Assembly (NCBI RefSeq): GCF_039521325.1
Contig: NZ_BAAACD010000016.1
Source: Clostridium_X cadaveris
GTDB lineage: Bacteria; Bacillota; Clostridia; Clostridiales; Clostridiaceae
Length of the DNA: 64,000 nt
Strand: one strand, 5' to 3'
Positions 52,100 to 60,417 of this stretch are shown here, one piece after another (the first letter of the stretch is position 1; each line of letters starts with the position of its first letter). A model generated the notes under the pieces. That model was given only the letters and a program-made list of their open reading frames with translations. It had not been told where the DNA came from and ran no database searches. Made by a program: the position numbers and the translations under genes.

Positions 52100-52127
52100 T
52101 TGTAATTTTCCATTCGTAATATATAGT
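52100..52127 (+). promoter_or_regulatory. Promoter of the exporter operon
   Basis: TTGTAA (52100-52105) and TATAGT (52122-52127) are 16 bases apart, about 40 bases before the first adaptor gene. Confidence 0.55.
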
Positions 52128-52168
52128 ATAAACAATTTTCTATTTTATAAAATTTTTGGAGGAATGCT

Positions 52169-53170
52169 ATGATTAGTCGAAATAAATTGTTAGTGTCCCT
52201 AATTCTCTGTGCATCATGTATGATTACAGCTTCTAGTTGCAAAAGTAGCACAACTAATGAATTTGATAATTTTCAGCCTGTTACCCTTGGAACCTTAAAA
52301 ACTGAAAAAGCAGTTAGAGGTACTATAACTAAAACTGCCCCCATAACTGCAGGTATATCTTATGATAAATTTGAGATTATCTCACTTACACGCGTAGGTG
52401 GAACATTTCTAAAATTCAACTTTAACCAAGGTGAAGATGTGAAAAAGGGGGATGTCATTGCTGAATTTGACACATCTGAATGTGAATTCGCTTTAAATGA
52501 AGCAAAACTCTTATATAAAAAAGTAAATAACCAATACGACTCAGTTTTAAATAATCCCAATTCTACAGATGTACAAAAGGAAAATGCACGTTTAGCAGTT
52601 GAGATAGAAAAGTTAAATGTGGAGAAAGCTCAAAAAGATTTAGATAGCCTTCGTATAATATCACCTATGGATGGAAATATAACTTTTATTTCCGAAAATC
52701 TTGTTACCGGCTCAAAATTACATGTAAATATGCAGATTTGTGCCGTAGCTGATATCAACAGCAGAATTTTAACACTTCCTGCTTCGACTTCAGATGATAT
52801 AAAGCTTGGAATGAAAGTAATTGATTCAGAAAATAATGAAGGTGAAATAATAGGAATACCACCAAAAAACAATAGTGATTCTAAGACAAACTCTAAAAAG
52901 CAAAATCCTAGTATTACAATTTCTTTTCCTAAAGAAATTGTTGATAAAATACACGATTCCATAAGCCTTAAAGTATGTATAGAGGAAAAACCTGATGTAA
53001 TAAAAATACCAGCAAAAGGTGTTAGAAGTTTTAATGATAAAACTTATGTGAAAATAAAAGATGGAGAAAACAAAATAGAACGATTCGTAACTCTTGGTGT
53101 AGTTACCGAAACTGAAGCTGAAGTCATATCAGGAGTTACCGAAGGTGATGAAATAATCTTAGATAATTAA
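52169..53170 (+). CDS. MacA-like lipoprotein adaptor (membrane fusion protein), first copy
   Basis: A signal peptide with lipobox ASSC (cysteine 24) is followed by the adaptor layout: a biotinyl-lipoyl-like half-motif (GGTFLKFNFNQGEDVKKGDV), a helical hairpin (LNEAKLLYKKVNNQYDSV to VEIEKLNVEKAQKDLDSLRI), the second lipoyl half (ISPMDGNITF) and a beta-barrel ending VTETEAEVISGVTEGDEIIL. Adaptors of this kind link an FtsX-type permease to its substrate. It lies ten bases before a second, related adaptor gene. Confidence 0.9.
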   Translation: MISRNKLLVSLILCASCMITASSCKSSTTNEFDNFQPVTLGTLKTEKAVRGTITKTAPITAGISYDKFEIISLTRVGGTFLKFNFNQGEDVKKGDVIAEFDTSECEFALNEAKLLYKKVNNQYDSVLNNPNSTDVQKENARLAVEIEKLNVEKAQKDLDSLRIISPMDGNITFISENLVTGSKLHVNMQICAVADINSRILTLPASTSDDIKLGMKVIDSENNEGEIIGIPPKNNSDSKTNSKKQNPSITISFPKEIVDKIHDSISLKVCIEEKPDVIKIPAKGVRSFNDKTYVKIKDGENKIERFVTLGVVTETEAEVISGVTEGDEIILDN

Positions 53171-53197
53171 TATTGATTAATGAAAAGAGGTATTATT

Positions 53198-54199
53198 ATG
53201 AAGCGCTTTAAGATATTACTTTGTATAATTTGTGCATCACTTACAGTCACATTTAGTGGTTGCCTTTCAAAAGAGGAAACAGTTATAGTTCCTCCTCTTA
53301 TAACTCCAATTGATATTGAAATGAAAACAGTTCCAGTATCAAAAGGTTCAATAATCCAAGAACTATCCTTGAGTGGATTTATCGTTCCTAAAATGAATGA
53401 GATTGCTTCTTTTAAAGATGGATCAGGTGTAATTACAAAACTTCATGTAAAAGTTGGCGATACAGTATCGAAAGGACAAGCTATTGCTGAATTGAATACT
53501 GATGATATAAAGCTTTCTCTAAAGCAAGCTCAATTAGCATACAATCAAATTAGTAACTCTTATCAAGAACTTTTAGCAAATCCTGAATCATCTAAAAATG
53601 AAATAGACAGAATTAAATTGGATTTAGAACTTCAAAAACTCAAAGTAGATAAATTAAAGAATGACCTTGCAAACCTTACACTTGTAGCTCCTATAAGCGG
53701 TCAAATAACATATCAGTATCCTTATGTTATTCCTGGTCAGATGATATCTGCAGGTGCTCCTATATATATGATATCTGATATTAATTCACTAGTAGTTGAA
53801 GGAACTGTTGAAAAAACTGATGCATTAAAAGTAGGTATGGACGTTACTAATAAAGATAACCAGAATGGAAAGATATCACAATTAGATATAACGCCTTTCC
53901 AATCCATGCTTCAAAGTGGTAAGGATAATAAAAGTTACAACTCTATCCGTATAGAAATGGATGGACTTTCTCCAGAAAAATTAGGTTCTTCAATCACATT
54001 ATCAATTCTTTTAGATTCTAAAGATGACGTATTGAAAGTTCCAAAGTCAGCAGTAAAATATTATAACTCTGCCCCTTATGTAAGGGTCCTAAAGGATGGA
54101 GACAGAGTTGAAAAATTCATCACCCTAGGAATAGAAGGTTCTCAAGAATTCGAAGTTCTTTCTGGTTTGTCAGAGGGTGACGAAGTTTTAAGTAACTAG
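53198..54199 (+). CDS. MacA-like lipoprotein adaptor, second copy
   Basis: A lipobox (FSGC) at residue 22 or so and the same domain order as the preceding gene identify a second adaptor lipoprotein: DGSGVITKLHVKVGDTVSKG, a coiled hairpin (LKQAQLAYNQISNSYQELL; LDLELQKLKVDKLKND), LVAPISGQITYQYPYV and a final barrel. ATG 53198 follows AAGAGG; an ATG 18 bases earlier contains that site. The two adaptors share a layout but are clearly diverged, so they may form a mixed ring. A permease gene follows. Confidence 0.9.
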   Translation: MKRFKILLCIICASLTVTFSGCLSKEETVIVPPLITPIDIEMKTVPVSKGSIIQELSLSGFIVPKMNEIASFKDGSGVITKLHVKVGDTVSKGQAIAELNTDDIKLSLKQAQLAYNQISNSYQELLANPESSKNEIDRIKLDLELQKLKVDKLKNDLANLTLVAPISGQITYQYPYVIPGQMISAGAPIYMISDINSLVVEGTVEKTDALKVGMDVTNKDNQNGKISQLDITPFQSMLQSGKDNKSYNSIRIEMDGLSPEKLGSSITLSILLDSKDDVLKVPKSAVKYYNSAPYVRVLKDGDRVEKFITLGIEGSQEFEVLSGLSEGDEVLSN

Positions 54200-54211
54200 G
54201 GGGTGAAGGAT

Positions 54212-57082
54212 ATGCTTTCATTTTTATATAAAAAGATGATGAAAAATAAGTGGCTTGTAATAAGTCTTCTTATAGGATTCATCACGGCTACCTCCATAAT
54301 AACTGCGGTGCCAATGTATACATCTTCCATATTCAAAAAAATTCTTGCTACTGACTTAGAAAAACTCCAAAAAGTAGATAATATATTCCCTGGAATTTTT
54401 ACTGCCAACAAAAAATTAACTGGCGGTGATTTCGAAAGCAAAGACGTTGAAAATTTAATGAAAGAGGTTAAAACTTCAAACAGTTCCTTTGATAATTCAA
54501 TTAAAAATATAGTTGATGATTTGGGAATGCCTGTGATGAGTAAAAAAACAGAAATCGCATGCAATGACTTTTCCGTATCAAAATACAATGACAAAGGTGA
54601 ACTTGTAGATGAAAAAGGCCCGGGAATATCACTGAAAGCTATCAGTGATATCGAAAACAATATAAACATTATGGATGGTAATCTTTTTAGTTCTGATAGT
54701 TCTTCTGACGTTATAGAGGGAATTATTTCAGAATCTACAAAACGTACCTTTGACTTAAGAGTAGGTGATACATTTGCTTTTAGGCAAGTCAGCACTAATA
54801 ATTTTATAAAAATTAAAATAGCTGGTGTATTCCAGGTTGATAATAAGGATAGCAGCTATTGGAAAGATGGAAATATTCTTCTATCAGATACCATTATTAT
54901 TCCTTATGATTCGTTGATGAAGCTAAGCATGTACAAAGATAACTTTTATTTAAGTTCCTATAATATAAAATACGTATTGGACTATACGAATATAAATGTG
55001 TCTAATCTACCTAATGCTATAAAAACATTAGATACTGCTTCAAAAGATTTCAACCAAAAGAAAAATTCTTCAATCTATTTAGCGGCATTAGATACATTAA
55101 AAGAGTATGTTCCAAAAACTAAACAGTTATCCATAACTATGTGGACCATAGCTTCTCCAGTAATACTTATGATAATAATCTATATATTCATGGTATCAAC
55201 ATTAATATTAGAGCATGATAAAGATGAAATATCACTTTTGAGAAGCAGAGGTGCTACGAAACTTCAAGTTTTAAAGGTATATCTAAGTGAAAACCTTATA
55301 TTATTTTTTATAACTGTATTAATAAGCCCTTTTGTTGCTTATCTAATAACCAGAGTATTTGGTGCAACTAGTGGTTTCTTAAAATTTGTTTCTCGTCCTC
55401 CTCTTGATATAAAAATAACTCATGTGGAATGGATTTATGCTTTAGTTTCTGCTTTTGCATTTCTCCTTATAATGTTTATACCTATAGCTCTTTCTTCGAA
55501 AGACAGCATAGTTGCTCAAAAAAGATCAAAATCTAGAAAGGGCAAACCAATATGGCAAAGATTTTACTTTGATGTAGTACTTTTAGCAATTGGTTTATAT
55601 GCTGTATATCAATTTCAATCCTTTGAAAGTGTACTAAATGTGTCCAATGTTGAAACATCTAATCTACCTATTTCTCCATTTATGTATATATCATTTACAA
55701 TTCTAATATTAGGTATTGGTCTTGTAATGCTAAGGCTTTATCCTTATTTAATAAAATTTATATTAAAGCTAGGAAAAGACAAGTGGAGTCCTTCAATGTA
55801 TATATGCCTTACAAATATAACTAGAAGTAATGGAAAAAATGGCTTTCTTATGATATTCCTAATTCTTACTTTATCTACTGGAATATTTAATCTTAAAGCT
55901 GCTTCCACTATAAACACTATGGCAGAAAATAGAATTAAATATTTAAATGGTGCAGATATAGTAATCCGACCTTGGTGGATTCCTGCTAAGACCGAAAAAG
56001 ATGAGAAGGATAGTTCTAGTACTTCAGTATCCGCTTTAAATTCAGATGGTACAAGTGCTGCTGGAGTATTTTACAAAGATATAGACTATGCTCCTTACAC
56101 AGAAATAGATGGAATAGAGTCTACTACAAAAGTATTAAAATCCAAAAATGGGAGATTAAATTTTAATGGAAATCTCTCTTCAGAAAAAACTCAAATAATA
56201 GGTATAATTCCTGATGAATTCGGCAAAACAGCTTGGTTTGACTCTAGTCTTTTACCTCATCACTGGTATAACTATCTAAATTTATTATCTAAAGAGCCTA
56301 AAGCTATCTTAGTTTCTTCAAAAGTAGCTGAAGACTTGAAACTTTCTAAAGGAACGCGAGTTGATGTAAGATTTGATGGAAATCTCTATCTAGAATGTTA
56401 TGTTGGTGAAATTATAGATTATTGGCCAAGTTATGACCCTAATTTATCCTTTGGATCTGGCTTTGTAGTCATGAATTTAAAATATATAGATGCTATGTGC
56501 TCTATTCAGCCTTATGAGATATGGATGAAAAAAAGTGATAGTTCATCTTACAGTACTATCTTTGATTCAGTAAAAGAAAATAAAGTTTACTATGAAAATA
56601 TTCATTTAACCTATAATGATTTAGTTGCTCTTAGAACATCACCTATAATTCAAGGTACAAATGGACTTCTTTCACTATCATTTATAGCTTCTCTTATAAT
56701 AACTACATTAGGATTTTTAATTTACTGGATACTCTCTATAAAAGAGAGAACATTGGACTTTGGGATACTTCGTGCAATGGGACTTACACTAAAGAAAATT
56801 ATAACCGTTCTTATAAACGAACAAATTTTTATATCTGGTGCTGCTATGGTAATGGGACTTGCCATTGGAGGATTTGCGTCAAACATATTTATACCTATGC
56901 TTAATTTGTCAACAAATCCTAATGAAAAAATAATATTACCTTTTAAGGCTGTCTCTTATATATCAGGATACATTAATTTGGCAATATTTATGATTATAAT
57001 GCTTTCTATAAGTCTTTTAGTTCTTATAAATATAGTTAAAAAACTAGATTTAAATCAAGCCTTAAAGTTAGGAGATGATTAG
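54212..57082 (+). CDS. Large FtsX-family ABC permease
   Basis: At about 956 residues this is a double-module FtsX permease. One helix lies at the N-terminus (LVISLLIGFITATSIITAV), then an external domain, then helices near 300-420 (TLILEHDKDEISLLRSRGAT marks the FtsX coupling segment). More helices near 450-530, a second external domain, and three C-terminal helices (GLLSLSFIASLIITTLGFL onward, with LDFGILRAMGLTLKK) form the second module. It probably moves lipid or peptide substrates out of the membrane. ATG 54212, eight bases from AGGGGG, is the better start. It overlaps the next ATPase gene region. Confidence 0.9.
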   Translation: MLSFLYKKMMKNKWLVISLLIGFITATSIITAVPMYTSSIFKKILATDLEKLQKVDNIFPGIFTANKKLTGGDFESKDVENLMKEVKTSNSSFDNSIKNIVDDLGMPVMSKKTEIACNDFSVSKYNDKGELVDEKGPGISLKAISDIENNINIMDGNLFSSDSSSDVIEGIISESTKRTFDLRVGDTFAFRQVSTNNFIKIKIAGVFQVDNKDSSYWKDGNILLSDTIIIPYDSLMKLSMYKDNFYLSSYNIKYVLDYTNINVSNLPNAIKTLDTASKDFNQKKNSSIYLAALDTLKEYVPKTKQLSITMWTIASPVILMIIIYIFMVSTLILEHDKDEISLLRSRGATKLQVLKVYLSENLILFFITVLISPFVAYLITRVFGATSGFLKFVSRPPLDIKITHVEWIYALVSAFAFLLIMFIPIALSSKDSIVAQKRSKSRKGKPIWQRFYFDVVLLAIGLYAVYQFQSFESVLNVSNVETSNLPISPFMYISFTILILGIGLVMLRLYPYLIKFILKLGKDKWSPSMYICLTNITRSNGKNGFLMIFLILTLSTGIFNLKAASTINTMAENRIKYLNGADIVIRPWWIPAKTEKDEKDSSSTSVSALNSDGTSAAGVFYKDIDYAPYTEIDGIESTTKVLKSKNGRLNFNGNLSSEKTQIIGIIPDEFGKTAWFDSSLLPHHWYNYLNLLSKEPKAILVSSKVAEDLKLSKGTRVDVRFDGNLYLECYVGEIIDYWPSYDPNLSFGSGFVVMNLKYIDAMCSIQPYEIWMKKSDSSSYSTIFDSVKENKVYYENIHLTYNDLVALRTSPIIQGTNGLLSLSFIASLIITTLGFLIYWILSIKERTLDFGILRAMGLTLKKIITVLINEQIFISGAAMVMGLAIGGFASNIFIPMLNLSTNPNEKIILPFKAVSYISGYINLAIFMIIMLSISLLVLINIVKKLDLNQALKLGDD

Positions 57083-57083
57083 T

Positions 57084-57761
57084 GTGTGTGAATTAATTAA
57101 AACAACAGATCTTTGTATGGATTTTAAAATTGGTGATGAAACTTTATCTGTTTTGAAGAATATATCCCTCTCTATAAACAGGAACAAATTCACCATACTT
57201 AAAGGTCGTTCAGGTTCTGGTAAGACTACACTTATAAACCTATTAGGTGCTATGAGTATGCCAACTAGCGGCAGTATAATGTTTGACGGAAAAGATATCA
57301 CTACACTCTCTCCTTCTGAACAAGATGAACTTAGACGAACTCAAATAGGATTTGTATTTCAATCTGGCGCACTTCTTTCTAATATGACACTATATGAAAA
57401 TGTTGAATTTGCTCTTAGAGTATCAAGACCTGAAATAAAGGATAGAAAAGAAAGAGTCAATGAATGTTTAAAGCTTGTAGGGCTTTTAAAAAGATCTTCC
57501 CACTTTCCTCAAGAACTTTCAGGCGGAGAAGTCCAAAGGGCTGCAATTGCTAGAGCCTTATGTCCTAAACCTAAAATTATCTTTGCAGACGAACCTACTT
57601 CCGCTTTGGACACTCTAACGGCGCTTCAAGTGGTAAAATTATTTAAAGATCTGATAAAAGATCAGGATATCACAATAGTTATGACCACTCATGACCCCAA
57701 CATGTTGGAAATAGCAGATAATGTATTTACTTTAGAGGATGGTGAAATAGTTCATGAGTAA
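57084..57761 (+). CDS. MacB-type ABC ATPase
   Basis: All ABC motifs are present: Walker A in LKGRSGSGKTTLINLLGAM, Q-loop in FVFQSGALL, signature LSGGEVQRAAIARAL, Walker B IIFADEPTSALD and the switch His in MTTHDP. The GTG at 57084 is nine bases from AGGAG and gives 225 residues; an ATG at 57075 sits directly on that site and overlaps the permease stop. Its stop overlaps the next ATPase by eight bases. It belongs to the adaptor-permease set. Confidence 0.93.
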   Translation: MCELIKTTDLCMDFKIGDETLSVLKNISLSINRNKFTILKGRSGSGKTTLINLLGAMSMPTSGSIMFDGKDITTLSPSEQDELRRTQIGFVFQSGALLSNMTLYENVEFALRVSRPEIKDRKERVNECLKLVGLLKRSSHFPQELSGGEVQRAAIARALCPKPKIIFADEPTSALDTLTALQVVKLFKDLIKDQDITIVMTTHDPNMLEIADNVFTLEDGEIVHE

Positions 57762-58680
57762 TATAATAGAATGTGAAAACCTGATAAAAATTTATAAAAC
57801 TGCTGATTTAGAAGTTGTAGCTTTACAAGGCTTAGATCTCATTGTTGAAGAGGGAGAACTTACTGCTATCATAGGAAATAGTGGTAGTGGAAAGTCTACC
57901 CTTTTAAATATGATAGGTTGCCTTGATACCCCATCTGCTGGAAAGCTATTTGTAGATGGTAAAGATTTATTTAAGCTTACAAAAAAAGAAATAGAAATTT
58001 ATAAAAGAGAAACTGTTGGTTTCGTGTGGCAAAACAATGCGAGAAATCTAATTCCTTATTTAACAGCTGCTGAAAATATAGAGCTTGCTTTATCCATAGG
58101 CGGAAAATCTAAAGATATGAGAAATGAAGCATTAAAGTATTTAGATATGACAGGTATCGTTCATAGAAAAAACAGTAAACTAAGCCAGCTTTCTGGCGGT
58201 GAACAACAAAGAGTTGCTATTGCTATAGCTCTCTGCAACAATCCAAAGCTACTTCTTGCAGATGAACCTACAGGCTCTGTTGATTCTAAAACTGCATCTA
58301 TGATACTGGATTTATTTAGGGAACTTAACAGCACATTAGGACTCACAATTCTAATAGTAACTCATGACAGACAGCTATCAGCCAAAGTTCAAAGAGTTGT
58401 AGCTATCCGAGATGGTAAAACTTCTTCAGAGTTTATAAGAAAAGATAGTTATGCACAAGAGCTTCAGTCTATATCTCAAGGTCTTACCTTAGAAGGAAAC
58501 GAAGAAACTCATGAAGAACTCATGATTCTCGATAGAGCAGGAAGATTTCAAATACCACATGAATATTTGGATTCTCTTAAAATTAAAGGCAATAAAATAA
58601 AAGTAGAATTAGATGGTGGAAAAATAGTAATAACTAATCCACAACAAATAGAAAAAGTTATCCACACTGAGGATAACTAA
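57754..58680 (+). CDS. ABC ATPase with AbrB-like C-terminal tail
   Basis: Residues 1-225 are a complete ABC domain: IIGNSGSGKSTLLNMIGC, FVWQNNARN, LSQLSGGEQQRVAIAIAL, LLLADEPTGSVDSK and VTHDRQ. The remaining 80 residues contain ELMILDRAGRFQIPHEYLD and LKIKGNKIKVELDGGKIVI, which closely follow the pattern of SpoVT/AbrB and MazE swapped-hairpin domains. Such a tail is unusual on an ABC ATPase. It may bring ATPase dimers together or bind DNA. The gene ends the exporter operon, with a strong terminator 5 bases later. Confidence 0.9.
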   Translation: MSNIIECENLIKIYKTADLEVVALQGLDLIVEEGELTAIIGNSGSGKSTLLNMIGCLDTPSAGKLFVDGKDLFKLTKKEIEIYKRETVGFVWQNNARNLIPYLTAAENIELALSIGGKSKDMRNEALKYLDMTGIVHRKNSKLSQLSGGEQQRVAIAIALCNNPKLLLADEPTGSVDSKTASMILDLFRELNSTLGLTILIVTHDRQLSAKVQRVVAIRDGKTSSEFIRKDSYAQELQSISQGLTLEGNEETHEELMILDRAGRFQIPHEYLDSLKIKGNKIKVELDGGKIVITNPQQIEKVIHTEDN

Positions 58681-58684
58681 ATTA

Positions 58685-58725
58685 AAAACTGATTACCCTT
58701 CATGGTTAATCAGTTTTTTTGTATT
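58685..58725 (+). terminator. Terminator of the exporter operon
   Basis: AAACTGATTA pairs with TAATCAGTTT (with an inner CC/GG pair), followed by a run of seven T. Confidence 0.92.
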
Positions 58726-58746
58726 ATTCTGTCCTACGATAGATTA

Positions 58747-58775
58747 TTGACATTTATTTGAAGCAAATTTATAAT
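58747..58775 (+). promoter_or_regulatory. Perfect-consensus promoter of the lysine operon
   Basis: TTGACA (58747-58752) and TATAAT (58770-58775) are exactly 17 bases apart. The expected start, near 58782, is about 14 bases before the riboswitch P1 stem. Confidence 0.93.
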
Positions 58776-58795
58776 TAAATCATATAGAATAATTA

Positions 58796-59048
58796 ACATA
58801 AATAGAGGCGCAAATAAAGTGGTAGCATATATTAAAACCCGGGATGAACCCCTTAGGATATAAGCGAATTCTTTATTTGCCGAAAGAATTTATAGGTTCA
58901 TCTATAAATTCTTGGGATTAAGGTACAACATCCTTACTCCTGCCATGAAAATATGGAGCGCTATTTATGTAATGAAAAGAAGGTTTTTCATTGCATAGGT
59001 AGTCTATAATTTTTAAGCATCTATGCACTGAAACCTCAGTGCTTTTTT
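58796..59048 (+). promoter_or_regulatory. Lysine riboswitch (L-box) with switching leader
   Basis: The aptamer has ATAGAGGCGC at its 5' side, GCCGAAAGAATTTATAG with its perfect partner CTATAAATTCTT, and GGAGCGCTAT at its 3' side, the conserved L-box blocks. P1 is ACATAAATAG (58796-58805) with CTATTTATGT (58961-58970). Downstream, three exclusive hairpins can form: 58965-58978 with 58985-58998, 58981-58998 with 59021-59036, and the terminator 59025-59042 plus six T. The first uses part of P1, so P1 formation should favour the second and block the terminator. This predicts that lysine turns the operon on. Confidence 0.88.
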
Positions 59049-59176
59049 ATTTGCTTAAAATCAATTCTTACTCTAAATTCATTTCACAAATATCTATTAA
59101 CTATCTAAAGATTTAATTTTCTTCAATTTACCAAAGACTTAAAAATTTAAGATTTAAAATCAAAGGAGGTTTTAAT

Positions 59177-59632
59177 GTGAAATCCTTAATAAGATTAAGG
59201 ATGAGCAGCCATGATGCTCATTATGGCGGTAACTTAGTAGATGGAGCCAGAATTCTTCAGCTTTTTGGTGATGTTGCTACTGAGCTTCTTATCATGAATG
59301 ATGGTGATGAAGGTCTTTTCAGAGCTTATGATAATGTAGAATTTCTAGCTCCTGTTTATGCTGGTGACTACATTGAAGCTACAGGAGAAATTATAAGCTT
59401 TGGAACTACCTCAAGGAAAATGATGTTTGAAGCCAAAAAAATTATAGTTCCACGCCCTGATGTAAACGATTCTGCATGTGATATTTTAAAAGAACCTATA
59501 GTTGTATGCAGGGCTTCTGGTACTTGTGTAGTTCCAAAAGAAAAGCAAAGAAAAAATCAGGAGGTTGACTGTAATGGAAAAGCTAATTGTAACTGCTGCC
59601 ATATGTGGCGCAGAGGTTATGAAGGAAAATAA
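59177..59632 (+). CDS. kal: 3-Aminobutyryl-CoA ammonia-lyase
   Basis: Kal removes ammonia from 3-aminobutyryl-CoA to give crotonyl-CoA. The hot-dog fold is visible: MSSHDAHYGGNLVDGARILQ, then LAPVYAGDYIEATGEIISFG and VCRASGTCVVP. The start is GTG 59177, seven bases from AAAGGAGG. The frame runs 59 bases into kce, giving a Cys-rich tail (DCNGKANCNCCHMWRRG) of about 22 residues beyond the usual end of the family, which looks like read-through after loss of the normal stop. It is first in the lysine operon, after the riboswitch. Confidence 0.92.
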   Translation: MKSLIRLRMSSHDAHYGGNLVDGARILQLFGDVATELLIMNDGDEGLFRAYDNVEFLAPVYAGDYIEATGEIISFGTTSRKMMFEAKKIIVPRPDVNDSACDILKEPIVVCRASGTCVVPKEKQRKNQEVDCNGKANCNCCHMWRRGYEGK

Positions 59633-60392
59633 CCCTAATGTACCTTATACAGTAAAAGAAATAGCTGATGAAGCTGAGGCATGTTATAAAGCTGGAGCCT
59701 CCATAATCCACCTTCATGTAAGAAATGATGATGGTACTCCAACTCAATCAAAAGATAGATTTAAACTATGTATAGATGCTATAACATCTCGATGCCCAGA
59801 TATAATAATTCAGCCTTCTACAGGTGGTGCTGTAGGTATGTCAAATGAGGAAAGATTACAGCCAATATATTTGAATCCAGAAATGGCTACCTTAGATTGT
59901 GGTACTTGTAATTTTGGTGGAGATGATATTTTCGTAAATACTGAAAATACAATAAAAGAATTTGCTGAAAAGATGTCATTATTAAATATCAAGCCTGAAA
60001 TTGAAGTGTTTGATAAAGGAATGATTGATATGGCCTTAAGATTAAATAAAAAAGGTTATATCAAGTCTCCTATGCATTTTAATTTTGTTATGGGAGTAAA
60101 TGGAGGTATATCAGCTGATCTAAGAAGTCTTTCATTTATGCGTGAAAGTATACCCTTTGGAAGTACATTTACCGTATCAGGTATAGGAAAAGCCCAATTC
60201 CCAATGGCTGCTATGTCTATAATATCTGGAGGACATGTAAGGGTGGGTTTTGAAGATAATGTTTATCTTTCAAAAGGAAAACTAGCTAAATCTAATAGTG
60301 AGCTTGTTGAAAAAGCTGTAGCTTTATCTTCTCTTTTAGGAAGAGAAATTGCATCCCCTGATGAAGCAAGAATTATGTTAGGTCTAAAATAA
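59574..60392 (+). CDS. kce: 3-Keto-5-aminohexanoate cleavage enzyme
   Basis: Kce reacts 3-keto-5-aminohexanoate with acetyl-CoA to yield acetoacetate and 3-aminobutyryl-CoA. The family zinc motif IIHLHVRNDDGTPTQ is near residue 45, and TGGAVGMSNEERL, NFGGDDIFVN and GGHVRVGFEDNVYL are conserved. The product is 272 residues, the normal length. The ATG at 59574 is nine bases from CAGGAGG and lies inside the kal frame, so the overlap is out of frame and likely couples translation. Confidence 0.95.
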   Translation: MEKLIVTAAICGAEVMKENNPNVPYTVKEIADEAEACYKAGASIIHLHVRNDDGTPTQSKDRFKLCIDAITSRCPDIIIQPSTGGAVGMSNEERLQPIYLNPEMATLDCGTCNFGGDDIFVNTENTIKEFAEKMSLLNIKPEIEVFDKGMIDMALRLNKKGYIKSPMHFNFVMGVNGGISADLRSLSFMRESIPFGSTFTVSGIGKAQFPMAAMSIISGGHVRVGFEDNVYLSKGKLAKSNSELVEKAVALSSLLGREIASPDEARIMLGLK

Positions 60393-60417
60393 TTATAAAT
60401 TTTATGGAGGTTTTATT

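Noticed and set aside
54196..54795. A 199-codon minus-strand frame opposite the permease start
   Set aside because: It is antisense to a well-supported permease, has no ribosome site, and its composition mirrors the sense codons.
58796..59048. T-box leader as an explanation for the structured region before kal
   Set aside because: No T-box core (TGGNACCGCG-like) is present, while the GAGGCGC, GCCGAA and GGAGCGCTAT blocks match the lysine aptamer.
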